A DNA stretch of 64,000 bases from Fusibacter ferrireducens (GTDB lineage Bacteria > Bacillota > Clostridia > Peptostreptococcales > Acidaminobacteraceae). The notes beneath the pieces were generated by a model. It did no database searches, was not told where the DNA came from, and saw only the letters and a program-made list of their open reading frames with translations. A program made the translations under genes and the position numbers. Positions 15,915 to 24,988 of the stretch are shown here, in pieces (the stretch's first letter is position 1; every line of letters begins with the position of its first letter). The stretch spans positions 242,691 through 306,690 of the forward strand of contig NZ_JADKNH010000001.1 of NCBI RefSeq assembly GCF_015352425.1, in the 5' to 3' direction.

Positions 15915-17585
15915 ATGTACACGAGAGAATTGCAAAATAACATGTCAATTCTCAATCTGTTTAAACAAACTGGCCAAGATAATAAAGAAATCAAGACGAC
16001 AAATTTTAGTGACATCATAGGGAAAAAATATCAAAATAGTGCTTTATTGAATCAAAATAGTGTGAGTTTTTACAACAAGCAGGCAGATCATATGTCTAAA
16101 AGCACTTTTAAAACAATGAATTCAAATCAATATCAAAAAAATACCGAATCATTAAATGGGAATAAACCGTATGATGATGACGTCAAAAATGTAAAGCTAG
16201 ATGTAAAACCCAATGTAGCAACGGTGGCAAACCCTGATGTAAAATCGAATACAAAATCGGATGCAAAATCGGATACAAAAGCAGATTCAACGCATTCTAA
16301 GACGGATGTCAAGGCAACAGAAAGTAAAGATTCTAAAACCAATGATCTTGATGTGGATGAAGCACAAGCTGCTAAGGACTCATTGGCAGAAAAATTAAAA
16401 GTTACTGCTGAAGAATTAGATCAACTTATGGCGCTTTTGGATTTGGATTTAACCGAGCTTCAACAACTCGTGAATTCTGAAATGGTTCGTGTAGAGCTTT
16501 TACAAGATGTTTGCACCACCTTAAGCCAAATTGAGATTTCATCATCACTAGATGGAGCAAGTCATCCAGATAAGACACTGGTTGATAAGTTAGCGAGTCA
16601 ACTAAAATCTTTAATGACATCGTTGCAAAATCAGCAAACTGGAATAAATGAGGGCCCAGACAACAGTGTCAACAAGTTCATTGAGAAGCTAGAAACATTA
16701 CTCAATCCAACAGATCAATCTGACGAGAAAATGGCCGATGAACAAGCAACACAAGGAGTTGTTTTGTCTGAAGAAGAGACCCAGATGTTAAGTGATAAAA
16801 TTAGAAATCTTATGGATAAATCCGTGGATAAGTTTTCCGATTCAGAAGTAAAAGCTTCAACCGCTAAAGCGGATGCACAATCTGTTAGCCAGCCTGAAAC
16901 AGGAGTTAAAACGGAATCTGTTGAGAAGATCATTTCTTCAAAACCAATGGACATGAGTGCTGATGATAATTCAAAGGGAAATGCATCAGAACATAAAGCG
17001 GAACAATTGGAAACTGTAGTTTCTGTTTCAAATGAGGGTGACTTGGTGGTCACTAAAGGTAATTCAGAAACGGGTTCTGCATTTGATCAAATTATATTAA
17101 AACAGTCGAGTTCAATTACGCATGGCACACAAACCAGTGCTTCTGCTACGTTAAGGTCCAGTATATTCAGTCAGATTATGGATGCTGTTCAAACCAATAT
17201 TAAATTGGACGAAAATGGATCTCATATGCTGATGAAACTGAATCCAGAACAGTTGGGGAGTGTGGAGCTTAAATTATCAATCCATAAAGGCGTTGTGCTT
17301 GCCGAAATCAATGTTGAGAATGAAATGGTTAAAGCGACAGTTGAATCCAATCTGGATGATTTGAAGCAATCGCTTTCTCAAAAAGGGTACCAACTGAATC
17401 AAATTAACGTATCTATTGACTCTGGCAAGAAAGAGCAAGAACAACAATTTGCATTTAATAAGGGCGCCAAACCCAAAAGAGGTCTTGCCGTAGAAGAAGT
17501 AGGCGATTTAGAGGCCTTGCATTTAGAAAATGCAAATTACCGAGATGATCCGTATGATACGTCAACAATTAATTACTATGCATAG
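15915..17585 (+). CDS. fliK: Flagellar hook-length control protein FliK
   Basis: 556 residues from ATG 15915 (AGGAGG at 15904-15909). The N-terminal two thirds is low-complexity and Lys/Asp/Ser-rich, including a 12-bp tandem repeat coding KSDTKSDAKSDTK-like residues, as expected for the ruler part. The C-terminal Flg_hook domain shows LMKLNPEQLGSVELKLSI and VVLAEINVENEMVKATVESNLDDLKQSL (about 425-480). FliK measures the hook and triggers FlhB to switch substrate specificity. An upstream in-frame GTG at 15909 lies inside the ribosome site. Confidence 0.93.
   Translation: MYTRELQNNMSILNLFKQTGQDNKEIKTTNFSDIIGKKYQNSALLNQNSVSFYNKQADHMSKSTFKTMNSNQYQKNTESLNGNKPYDDDVKNVKLDVKPNVATVANPDVKSNTKSDAKSDTKADSTHSKTDVKATESKDSKTNDLDVDEAQAAKDSLAEKLKVTAEELDQLMALLDLDLTELQQLVNSEMVRVELLQDVCTTLSQIEISSSLDGASHPDKTLVDKLASQLKSLMTSLQNQQTGINEGPDNSVNKFIEKLETLLNPTDQSDEKMADEQATQGVVLSEEETQMLSDKIRNLMDKSVDKFSDSEVKASTAKADAQSVSQPETGVKTESVEKIISSKPMDMSADDNSKGNASEHKAEQLETVVSVSNEGDLVVTKGNSETGSAFDQIILKQSSSITHGTQTSASATLRSSIFSQIMDAVQTNIKLDENGSHMLMKLNPEQLGSVELKLSIHKGVVLAEINVENEMVKATVESNLDDLKQSLSQKGYQLNQINVSIDSGKKEQEQQFAFNKGAKPKRGLAVEEVGDLEALHLENANYRDDPYDTSTINYYA
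16239..16286 (+). repeat. 12-bp tandem repeat inside fliK
   Basis: Four near-identical 12-bp units (AAAATCGGAT core) run from 16239 to 16286. Because 12 is a multiple of three, gain or loss of a unit keeps the frame and changes only the length of the FliK linker by four residues. Confidence 0.75.
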
Positions 17586-17597
17586 GAGGTGAAGCAA

Positions 17598-18089
17598 ATG
17601 CCATTTCCAATTAGTGGTGTGCTTACAGCTGACCAATATAAAAAATTAAATATAATTAGTGGTGATGAGGAAAATTCAAAGAGACTCGCGAGCCAAAAAC
17701 TTGATAAGGACTCTTTTCTGAAGCTTATGATGGCTCAGCTTCAACATCAAGATCCACTTGAGCCAATGGATAACAGTCAAACGATTACCCAAATGGCGCA
17801 GTTTTCTTCTGTAGAACAATTGTCTAATATAAGTACTTCGATGGAAAACAATACAGCCATCAGTACAGCTATGGCAGAACAATTAGTCAAACTTAATGAC
17901 TTGATAAAAAATATGAATACAGACAGTACTGGTGCTTCTGAAGATATAAAAACAGCTCAAAATAAAATAATCGAACAAAATGAACAGATTGTCAATGAAC
18001 TCATAAAATTAAACAAAGCACTTTCGGGTTATTTTGGTGAATCAGATAACTCAACAAGTGAAGCCATACTCGCCAGTTTGGGAAAATGA
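17598..18089 (+). CDS. flgD: Flagellar hook assembly scaffold FlgD
   Basis: 163 residues from ATG 17598, with AGGAGG at 17584-17589. The diagnostic motif [20 protein letters not shown] (about 35-55) and the following [19 protein letters not shown] are present. The protein is short and lacks the C-terminal FlgD Tudor/FnIII domains of enterobacterial forms, which is usual for Firmicutes. FlgD caps the growing hook. It sits between fliK and a TIGR02530-type gene. Confidence 0.95.
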   Translation: MPFPISGVLTADQYKKLNIISGDEENSKRLASQKLDKDSFLKLMMAQLQHQDPLEPMDNSQTITQMAQFSSVEQLSNISTSMENNTAISTAMAEQLVKLNDLIKNMNTDSTGASEDIKTAQNKIIEQNEQIVNELIKLNKALSGYFGESDNSTSEAILASLGK

Positions 18090-18105
18090 TTGAGAAGGTG
18101 TTACC

Positions 18106-18513
18106 GTGAATGATTTTAAAAACATGAACAATGATTATGTGTTGAAGAGAACCCGAATTAATGGTACGGAGTCTTCAAATAGTGTTCAAAACAAAAAAAA
18201 TAAGAGTATACCTGAAGGCCCCAGTTTTAATGAGGTGCTCAATAAAATTAAATCTAATGAAGACGTTAAGTTTTCAAAACATGCCATAGATCGATTGAAT
18301 TCGAGAAATATCAACCTAACGGACAACGAGCTTTATAGAATTAACACAGCGATTGATAAAGCGGGTCAAAAAGGTGTAAAAGAAGCGTTGATCATGATGG
18401 ACAACAAGGTATTCATTGCTAGCGTACAAAATAAGACCATCATCACTGCAGCCGTTGATGATCAATTAAGAGATAGTGTATTTACAAATATAGATGGAGC
18501 GGTAATTATATAA
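18106..18513 (+). CDS. Flagellar operon protein, TIGR02530 family
   Basis: 135 residues from a GTG start at 18106 with GAAGGTG seven bases upstream. The C-terminal 80 residues, FSKHAIDRLNSRNINLTDNEL through KVFIASVQNKTIITAAVD, match the pattern of the short conserved protein found just before flgE in many Firmicute flagellar operons (TIGR02530). The N-terminal part is polar and probably disordered. Its molecular role is not known to me; a hook-assembly function is suggested only by its constant position between flgD and flgE. Confidence 0.85.
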   Translation: MNDFKNMNNDYVLKRTRINGTESSNSVQNKKNKSIPEGPSFNEVLNKIKSNEDVKFSKHAIDRLNSRNINLTDNELYRINTAIDKAGQKGVKEALIMMDNKVFIASVQNKTIITAAVDDQLRDSVFTNIDGAVII

Positions 18514-18590
18514 AGCTGGACCTTTTTTAGGAAGCTTTCATCCTCTGACTGATAGAAGGGGATACCTGCTCATACAGGAGGTTATTCATT

Positions 18591-20006
18591 ATGATGAGAT
18601 CAATGTTCTCTGGTGTGTCGTCACTTAAGGCGCATCAGTTGAGAATGGATGTAATAGGCAATAATATTGCGAATGTTAACACGGTTGGCTACAAGGCTTC
18701 TAATGCCACTTTTTCTGAGATGTATTCGCAGACGTTAAGAGGAGCGAGTTCATCCACTACAAATCGTGGTGGTACAAACCCAATGCAGGTTGGTCTTGGT
18801 ACGAATATAGCTGCTGTTTCAGTTAATCATACAAAGGGGTCTATTCAAAGAACCGATGTTGCAACAGATTTAATGATAGATGGAGACGGTTTTTTCATGG
18901 TGACGAATGATGCCACTGCTCAAAACAAATTCTACACAAGAGCAGGCAACTTTCAAATGGACGAGCAGGGATACTTGGTTACGACGGATGGCCTGAGAGT
19001 TCTTGACAATGAATTTAAACCCATTCAAGTGAATATGTCGGATTCTAAAAGTGCGACCACAACGAGTAATATACTCATTAATGGTAATATAAGTACTACT
19101 GAAAATGGGCACAGTACCACTGTGGATATTTATGATTCTTTAGGGGATGTTCATACCTTGAAAATTAACTTTGAAGGATTGCCGCTTAAAACAAGCGCGA
19201 AAAAACAGCTAGAAAATACACCTGGAGCAAATACCATTGCATTGAATGATCCGCTTAACTATAATGCAGATGGGACAGTAGCTGTTGCGTCTCATAATTA
19301 CTCATACAGGAAAATGACCATTTCAGATGCGGGTGGCACACAGATTTATCCGGGGATTGTAGCACCGGCAACAGTACCTAACGATTTATATGCGTTGTTT
19401 AATGAAAAAGGTGAATTCGTGGATTTGGTTGAGTATGCTCCTGGCGTTGATCCGACTACTGCAGCACCTAATTTGGACGTGCCCTCTGCTAATACTCTAA
19501 CCATTAAAGTAGATGGCGCATCTGATATAAGTGTACCGATTGATCGCTCTATGTTCTTTACGAACGGCGATGTGACTAAGGATAGAATTGGAACTCAAAA
19601 CAGTCAGGCTTCTGACGCTAAAGCGGTTCAACTAGAGGGAAGAGCAGCGGGAAAAATTTATTCTTTCAACATATCTTCAAAAGGTGAAGTGATTGGTATC
19701 TATACAAATGGCCAACAGAAAATACTTCAAACCATAGGACTTGCGGCTTTTGATAATCCTGGTGGGCTTATGAAGCTTGGTGGTAACTTATTTCAGGAGA
19801 CGCCAAACTCAGGGACAGCAAAATATGGTGTGCCTTCAACAGGGAGTTTTGGAAGCTTGACACCAGGTGCCCTTGAAATGAGTAATGTCGATTTAGCGGC
19901 ACAGTTTACAGACATGATCACAACTCAGAGAGGGTTTCAAGCGAATTCTAGAGTGATCACAACCAGTGATGAAATTCTGCAAGAACTTGTAAATCTTAAG
20001 AGATAA
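18591..20006 (+). CDS. flgE: Flagellar hook protein FlgE
   Basis: 471 residues. The N-terminal axial motif MMRSMFSGVSSLKAHQLRMD continues with NNIANVNTVGYKAS. DLMIDGDGFFMV follows. The C-terminal SNVDLAAQFTDMITTQRGF and RVITTSDEILQELVNLKR helices close the D0 domain. The variable middle part is the exposed hook surface. Two adjacent ATGs (18591, 18594) are possible; CAGGAGG at 18575-18581 serves both. A very stable palindrome follows the gene. No flgF or flgG gene is in this window. Confidence 0.97.
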   Translation: MMRSMFSGVSSLKAHQLRMDVIGNNIANVNTVGYKASNATFSEMYSQTLRGASSSTTNRGGTNPMQVGLGTNIAAVSVNHTKGSIQRTDVATDLMIDGDGFFMVTNDATAQNKFYTRAGNFQMDEQGYLVTTDGLRVLDNEFKPIQVNMSDSKSATTTSNILINGNISTTENGHSTTVDIYDSLGDVHTLKINFEGLPLKTSAKKQLENTPGANTIALNDPLNYNADGTVAVASHNYSYRKMTISDAGGTQIYPGIVAPATVPNDLYALFNEKGEFVDLVEYAPGVDPTTAAPNLDVPSANTLTIKVDGASDISVPIDRSMFFTNGDVTKDRIGTQNSQASDAKAVQLEGRAAGKIYSFNISSKGEVIGIYTNGQQKILQTIGLAAFDNPGGLMKLGGNLFQETPNSGTAKYGVPSTGSFGSLTPGALEMSNVDLAAQFTDMITTQRGFQANSRVITTSDEILQELVNLKR

Positions 20007-20011
20007 CCATT

Positions 20012-20055
20012 AACTACCCGTAGTATCTGATACTACGGGTAGTTTTAGTGTTTTT
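20012..20055 (+). terminator. Terminator-like 33-bp palindrome between flgE and flbD
   Basis: AACTACCCGTAGTATC (20012-20027) pairs perfectly with GATACTACGGGTAGTT (20029-20044). A T-rich tail with five T at 20051-20055 follows. It is the strongest hairpin inside the flagellar block and could end or attenuate the flgB-flgE transcript. Confidence 0.75.
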
Positions 20056-20087
20056 ATGATGTGTTATATGACGCATGGAGGGGTATA

Positions 20088-20270
20088 ATGATAAAAGTGA
20101 CTAAACTCAATGGTGATTTCATCTACATCAATTCGAATTTGATTGAATTTATTGAAGAAATGCCAGATACAATGGTGACGTTAACCACAGGCAAAAAGAT
20201 TATATTAAAAGACAGTGTAGAGGATATAATAGATCGCATTATCGAATTTAATCAAAAAATTAGTAAATAA
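20088..20270 (+). CDS. flbD: FlbD/SwrD family small flagellar protein
   Basis: 60 residues from ATG 20088 with GGAGGGG at 20077-20083. MIKVTKLNGDFIYINSNLIEFIE and TGKKIILKDSVEDIIDRIIEF are typical of the FlbD/YlzI family. In Bacillus the homologue SwrD raises motor torque, probably through MotA/MotB. Here it lies directly upstream of motAB, which fits that role. The strong palindrome just before it suggests it starts or survives a separate transcript. Confidence 0.93.
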   Translation: MIKVTKLNGDFIYINSNLIEFIEEMPDTMVTLTTGKKIILKDSVEDIIDRIIEFNQKISK

Positions 20271-20283
20271 ATACTATAATCAT

Positions 20284-20312
20284 TTGAATTGCTAAGTGTG
20301 AGTGTATATTAT
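20284..20312 (+). promoter_or_regulatory. Candidate sigma-A promoter of motAB
   Basis: TTGAAT (20284-20289) and TATTAT (20307-20312) are 17 bases apart in the 122-bp gap between flbD and motA. Pattern match only. Confidence 0.4.
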
Positions 20313-20392
20313 AAAATAGATAATATAATCATGTGAATAAATTCAGATTTAACAATTTAAATGAGCTATATTTAAAAAAAGAGGTGTATAAT

Positions 20393-21181
20393 TTGGATAT
20401 TACAACAATCATTGGGGTAGTTCTTGGAATAGCATTAGTAGGTTGGGGGATTCTTGGGAATAGTGAACTTAAAAACTACATTGACCCACCTTCTTTGGTT
20501 ATCGTTGTAGGCGGGATGGTTTCAGGGTGGCTTGTGGCCTTTCCCATGAAAGAAGTCGTCAATGTGGGGAAGATCTTTGCGAAAACGATTAAAAATAATG
20601 AATTTGACATTGACCAAATTATCACTAAGATCATTGAGCTTGCAAATGTTGCAAGAAGAGAAGGTCTGTTGGCGCTTGAGGAAGCTGTTTCTGAGATCAA
20701 GGATGACTTTTTACAAAAAGGCGTTATGCTTATTGTAGATGGCACTGATCCTGAATTGGTTAAGAATATACTCGAAACGGAGATCGATAACTTAGCGGAG
20801 CGCCATGCAAAGAGCAGGTCTCAGCTTGAAGTCATGGGCTCTCTCTGTCCTGCCTTTGGTATGGTGGGTACCTTGATCGGTCTCGTTGCGATGCTTCAAA
20901 ATTTATCAGATCCCTCTTCGATTGGGCCTGCAATGGGTGTTGCCTTGCTGACCACTTTCTATGGTTCGCTATTTGCCAATTTAATTTTCATACCAATGGC
21001 TGGAAAGTTGGCACTTAAATCAAACGAAGAAGTGCTCATAAGAAATGTCATGATTGAAGGTCTTTTATCCATTCAAGCTGGAGAAAACCCTAGAATTATT
21101 GAAGAAAAACTAAAAGTGTTTTTACCGCCATCTGTTAGAAAGACGGTAGGCACTCAGGAGGCGAATTCGGATAATGGCTAA
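20393..21181 (+). CDS. motA: Flagellar stator protein MotA
   Basis: 262 residues if translation starts at the TTG 20393 (MDITTIIGVVLGIALVGWGIL), which has GAGGTG six bases upstream. An in-frame ATG-less extension back to GTG 20333 lacks a ribosome site. Four membrane helices are visible (about 2-25, 33-52, 150-172, 180-205). The cytoplasmic loop contains the conserved charged segment including VARREGLLALEEAV. MotA surrounds MotB and presses on FliG. It overlaps motB by eight bases, so the pair is coupled. Confidence 0.95.
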   Translation: MDITTIIGVVLGIALVGWGILGNSELKNYIDPPSLVIVVGGMVSGWLVAFPMKEVVNVGKIFAKTIKNNEFDIDQIITKIIELANVARREGLLALEEAVSEIKDDFLQKGVMLIVDGTDPELVKNILETEIDNLAERHAKSRSQLEVMGSLCPAFGMVGTLIGLVAMLQNLSDPSSIGPAMGVALLTTFYGSLFANLIFIPMAGKLALKSNEEVLIRNVMIEGLLSIQAGENPRIIEEKLKVFLPPSVRKTVGTQEANSDNG

Positions 21182-21935
21182 GGATAAATGTCCAGAGTGT
21201 AAGCAAGGCGCACCAGAGTGGATGAACACTTATGGTGACATGGTTACACTGCTGATGTGTTTTTTTGTATTGCTATTTGCATTTTCATCTATAGATGCTC
21301 AAAAATTTGAAGCGGTTATGATTTCCTTTCAAGGGTCTGCAGGGGTCTTGGAAGGTGGAAAGAGTTTATCAGAAGCGCCTATGGTCTTCGATGCTATGCC
21401 TGAAAGTCAGACATCAAGTGAGCAGGTCGTTGAACAGAATAAATTAGAAGCACTTAAAGAAAAAGTAGAGGACTATATCAACAAAAATCAAATGCAAGCT
21501 CAAGTAGATGTTCAACTTGAGGATTATGGTCTGATCATCAGATTTAAAGACAATGTGCTCTTTGATTCAGGGAGTGCAGTGATCAGAAGTGAATCCTATG
21601 ATATCTTAACTTTTCTTGGTGGCTTACTCAATTCGGAAGAGTTTGTGAAAGAGCAAATTCGGGTTGAGGGACACACCGATAATGTGCCCATAAGAACAGC
21701 AATTTATCCGACGAATTGGGAGCTATCCACAAATCGAGCAACGAATGTTGTCAAATTCTTTATTGAGAACGCTGAAATGGTCCCTGTGAGGCTTTCTGCT
21801 TCTGGCTATGGAGAATATCATCCGATTGCTACTAATGATAGCCAAGAGGGTAGAGCCGCCAATAGACGCGTTGATATCGTCGTTGTCAAAACGGTAAATA
21901 CAGATCAAAATGCTGAAAGTCAAGGAGGACAGTAA
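21174..21935 (+). CDS. motB: Flagellar stator protein MotB
   Basis: 253 residues. A cytoplasmic start with two CxxC-like cysteines (CPECKQG) is followed by the membrane helix with the essential ion-binding aspartate, Asp22 in NTYGDMVTLLMCFFVLLFAF. A linker leads to an OmpA-like peptidoglycan-binding domain with VEGHTDNVPI and SGYGEYHPIA and NRRVDIVV (about 120-240). It anchors the stator to the wall. Ion choice (H+ or Na+) cannot be decided by eye. Confidence 0.96.
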   Translation: MAKDKCPECKQGAPEWMNTYGDMVTLLMCFFVLLFAFSSIDAQKFEAVMISFQGSAGVLEGGKSLSEAPMVFDAMPESQTSSEQVVEQNKLEALKEKVEDYINKNQMQAQVDVQLEDYGLIIRFKDNVLFDSGSAVIRSESYDILTFLGGLLNSEEFVKEQIRVEGHTDNVPIRTAIYPTNWELSTNRATNVVKFFIENAEMVPVRLSASGYGEYHPIATNDSQEGRAANRRVDIVVVKTVNTDQNAESQGGQ

Positions 21936-21937
21936 AA

Positions 21938-22360
21938 ATGAATAAGAAAATGTTGATTATAATTGCAGCGGTGGTATTGCTTTTAGTGGTCATTGGAGGT
22001 GTGGTCTTTGTGTTTGTCATAAACAAACCGGAGACGGAACCAGAAATTGTCTATTTGGAGTACAGATTGGATGAAGGCTATTCGAATTTGGCAGATGTGG
22101 ACAGCAATAAGATCATTAAATATCAGGTTACCATTGAATACACAAATGCAGATACGCTTGCGTTACTGGATAAAAACAAGACAAAAATTGTCAATAATAT
22201 CGATGAAATTATGAGAATCACATCTTCGGAAGATATAGATAAGCCCAATGGCAAGCAGAGAATAAGAGATCGAATCAAAGAGATGGTCATTGAGGTCTTG
22301 GATTCCGATGAAGAAACCATTACAGATGTTTACATTCAACCTTTTATCGTACAGGGCTAA
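21938..22360 (+). CDS. fliL: Flagellar basal body-associated protein FliL
   Basis: 140 residues with one membrane helix near the N-terminus (about 4-27, MLIIIAAVVLLLVVIGGVVFVFV) and a compact extracytoplasmic domain. The C-terminal pattern RIRDRIKEMVIEVLDSDEETITDVYIQPFIVQ is typical for FliL. FliL rings the stator and supports torque. Its stop codon overlaps the -35 of the candidate sigma-D promoter for fliM. Confidence 0.92.
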   Translation: MNKKMLIIIAAVVLLLVVIGGVVFVFVINKPETEPEIVYLEYRLDEGYSNLADVDSNKIIKYQVTIEYTNADTLALLDKNKTKIVNNIDEIMRITSSEDIDKPNGKQRIRDRIKEMVIEVLDSDEETITDVYIQPFIVQG

Positions 22361-22384
22361 AAAAAATAGAAGATATGCCGATAG
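22358..22384 (+). promoter_or_regulatory. Candidate sigma-D (FliA) promoter before fliM
   Basis: TAAA (22358-22361) and GCCGATAG (22377-22384) are exactly 15 bases apart. This is the sigma-D consensus with one mismatch in the last base of the -10. The -35 is formed by the fliL stop codon. The start would lie about 90 bases before the fliM ATG in an otherwise empty 121-bp gap. Confidence 0.65.
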
Positions 22385-22481
22385 ATAGTAATAAGAGTGC
22401 GGTTTTCACTAAGAAAATTGCTATTGAAAATATTGTTTTGAAATTATATTTATAGATTTGATAGAAAAAGGAGGTGGGGAT

Positions 22482-23489
22482 ATGTCTGATGTTTTATCGC
22501 AAAATGAGATAGACGAACTGCTGTCAGCGCTGAGTACTGGTGAAGTAGACGTAAAGGATATTGAAGAAGAGAAGAAGGAAAAGAAAGTAAGGAAATATGA
22601 TTTTTCTCGTCCAGATAAGTTTGCGAAAGATCAGCTTAGAACTCTTGAAATTATTCATGAAAATTTTTCTAGACTCCTCAACAACTTTTTATCAGGTTAT
22701 TTGAGAACTTATATCGAAGTGGAAGTTATATCTGTTCAAAGTTTGATTTATACAGAGTTTAGCAATTCCATATCCAATCCCTCTATTTTGGGTATTGTAG
22801 ACTTTGCACCATTTACGGGTCAAATTATTATTGACGTCTCCTCTGATATTGCTTATTCCATGATTGAACGTGTTTTAGGTGGTACTGGGAAATCAGCCTC
22901 GACAAGTAAGGAGAGTAGATCGTTAACTGAAATTGAAATGACATTGCTCAGGAATATTTTAATTAAGTTTATCAATCTACTAAAGGAGCCTTGGGGCAAT
23001 ATTGTTGAACTCAGACCTAAACTTGAGAATATAGAGACGAATTCACAATTTGCTCAAATTGTGTCACCTGCTGAATCCATTGCACTTGTGACCTTCAACA
23101 TTCACATTGGAGATAGTGAGGGCATGGTAAACATATGTATTCCGCATTTTGTAATTGAGCCCATTTTACCGAGCTTAAGTTCTAGATTATGGTTTGCCAC
23201 AAGTAATAAAAAAGAAGTTACTGAAGAAGAACGAGAAGCCCTTGAAACTGGGATTGGCAAGTCCGTGTTGAGTATGAAAAGTGTTGTTGGCGGTTCCAGT
23301 ATATCTGTTTCAGAATTATTGAATCTTCAAAGAGGTGATATTATATTGCTCAACAAAAAGGTAGATGATCCACTTGAAATATATGTAGAGGACAAGTTGA
23401 AGTTTCGCGGGAAACCAGGTATTAAGAAAAAAAATGTTGCTGTAATGATTACAGACGTTATTACGGAAGGGGATGAAATTGATGACTGA
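22482..23489 (+). CDS. fliM: Flagellar motor switch protein FliM
   Basis: 335 residues from ATG 22482 (GGAGG at 22470-22474). The N-terminal CheY-P-binding peptide is LSQNEIDELLSAL. The middle CheC-like domain binds FliG (FSNSISNPSILG and IERVLGGTG). The C-terminal SpoA domain (about 255-335) ends with GKPGIKKKNVAVMITDVI. FliM forms the C ring with FliG and FliY. The end overlaps fliY by eight bases. Confidence 0.97.
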   Translation: MSDVLSQNEIDELLSALSTGEVDVKDIEEEKKEKKVRKYDFSRPDKFAKDQLRTLEIIHENFSRLLNNFLSGYLRTYIEVEVISVQSLIYTEFSNSISNPSILGIVDFAPFTGQIIIDVSSDIAYSMIERVLGGTGKSASTSKESRSLTEIEMTLLRNILIKFINLLKEPWGNIVELRPKLENIETNSQFAQIVSPAESIALVTFNIHIGDSEGMVNICIPHFVIEPILPSLSSRLWFATSNKKEVTEEEREALETGIGKSVLSMKSVVGGSSISVSELLNLQRGDIILLNKKVDDPLEIYVEDKLKFRGKPGIKKKNVAVMITDVITEGDEIDD

Positions 23490-24597
23490 TATGCTTTCGC
23501 AAGAAGAGATTGATGCTTTATTAGGTGGTGGTGATAGTACACCAAGTATCACTGATGAGGCGCGATTAACTGATGAAGAGACTGATGCAATTGGTGAAAT
23601 TGGGAATATAAGCATGGGAACAGCCGCAACAACTCTCTTTACGTTATTAAATAAAAAGGTAACGATTACAACACCAAAGGTTTCTGAAACAACGATGGAA
23701 GATTTGGCCGAAGAATTTATAAGCCCTTCTGTTTTGATTAATATTACTTATAAAGTTGGCATTGAAGGTGTAAACTTTCTGATTTTACATGAAAAAGATG
23801 TTAAAATCATAACCGATTTAATGATGGGTGGGGATGGTACCAATATCTCTAATGAACTCAACGATTTGCATCTAAGTGCGATTAGTGAGGCGATGAATCA
23901 AATGATTGGCTCATCTTCCACTTCTCTTTCTGAAATGCTTGGTCAAAAAATTGATATTTCTCCTCCTGAAGCTTACCATGATAAAATTTCAGAGTTAGAT
24001 TACACTCAGTTTGGGGTATCAAAGACAGATAAGGTGGTTAAAATAGCCTTTAGGATGACTGTAGGGGATTTGATTGATTCAGAAATTATGCAAGTTTTGC
24101 CGTTGAAAGTTGCTCAACAGATGGTTGCGACAATCGTTAAGGGTAATCAAGTACCAGAACCGGTTGAGCCAAGTAAAACTGCTCCAAAAATGGAAGAAGA
24201 AAAGATTTCTCCGAAGCAGGAACCTCCTAAACCCCAATATTATTATGAAGAAGATGACAGAAAATCAAATCTATCAAATGAAAAAGTCAACGCGATTCCT
24301 TTGCAATTTGAAAATTTTGATGGCAATTCTGCTCAAATGTATTATAATAATGATATAGAACTTATTAGGGATGTTCCGCTTGAAATCACAGTGGAGCTTG
24401 GAAGAACTGGTAAAAAAATCAATGAAATTCTTGATTTCGGAGTAGGAACAGTTATTGAATTAGATCGACTTGTTGGGGAACCCTTGGATGTTCTAGCGAA
24501 TGGCAAGAAAATTGCCAAGGGCGAAGTTGTTGTCGTTGATGAGAATTACGGCATTAGAATAACTGATATTATTATACCTAGAAGAATCACGGAATAA
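23482..24597 (+). CDS. fliY: Flagellar switch protein/CheY-P phosphatase FliY
   Basis: 371 residues if started at ATG 23482; ATG 23473 abuts the ribosome site. It combines an N-terminal CheY-P-binding motif (LSQEEIDALLGG), a CheC-like phosphatase domain with the catalytic pattern EETDAIGEIGNISMGTAATT and its second copy SAISEAMNQMIGSSSTSL, a charged Pro/Lys linker (about 220-270), and a C-terminal FliN SpoA domain (VPLEITVELGRTGKKINEIL). This fusion is characteristic of Firmicute FliY: it replaces FliN and removes phosphate from CheY at the motor. Confidence 0.96.
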   Translation: MTDMLSQEEIDALLGGGDSTPSITDEARLTDEETDAIGEIGNISMGTAATTLFTLLNKKVTITTPKVSETTMEDLAEEFISPSVLINITYKVGIEGVNFLILHEKDVKIITDLMMGGDGTNISNELNDLHLSAISEAMNQMIGSSSTSLSEMLGQKIDISPPEAYHDKISELDYTQFGVSKTDKVVKIAFRMTVGDLIDSEIMQVLPLKVAQQMVATIVKGNQVPEPVEPSKTAPKMEEEKISPKQEPPKPQYYYEEDDRKSNLSNEKVNAIPLQFENFDGNSAQMYYNNDIELIRDVPLEITVELGRTGKKINEILDFGVGTVIELDRLVGEPLDVLANGKKIAKGEVVVVDENYGIRITDIIIPRRITE

Positions 24598-24616
24598 TTT
24601 TTAAGGAGGAAACGAT

Positions 24617-24979
24617 ATGGCTAATACAATATTAGTTGTTGACGATGCAGCATTTATGAGGATGATGATCAAGGATGTCTTAACCAAGAATGGTTATGAT
24701 GTTGTTGGTGAGGCAGAGAATGGTCAAAAAGCTATTGAAAAATATAAAGAATTGAAGCCTGAACTTGTTATTATGGATATTACAATGCCAGAAGTTGATG
24801 GTATTCAAGCTGTTAAAGAAATTAAAGCTTTTGATCCAAATGCTAAAGTAGTTATGTGTTCTGCAATGGGGCAACAAGCCATGGTTATTGAATCAATTCA
24901 AGCAGGCGCAAGAGACTTTATCGTCAAACCGTTTCAAGCAGATCGCGTTATTGAAGCAGTTAAAAAAGTGTTAGGATAG
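24617..24979 (+). CDS. cheY: Chemotaxis response regulator CheY
   Basis: 120 residues, a single receiver domain. The acidic pair Asp9-Asp10, the phosphorylated Asp54 in ELVIMDITMPEVDG, and Lys104 in FIVKPFQ are all present. Phosphorylated by CheA, it binds FliM and FliY and changes rotation. It lies between fliY and fliO as in Bacillus, with AAGGAGG before the start. Confidence 0.96.
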   Translation: MANTILVVDDAAFMRMMIKDVLTKNGYDVVGEAENGQKAIEKYKELKPELVIMDITMPEVDGIQAVKEIKAFDPNAKVVMCSAMGQQAMVIESIQAGARDFIVKPFQADRVIEAVKKVLG

Positions 24980-24988
24980 GTGATTTAT

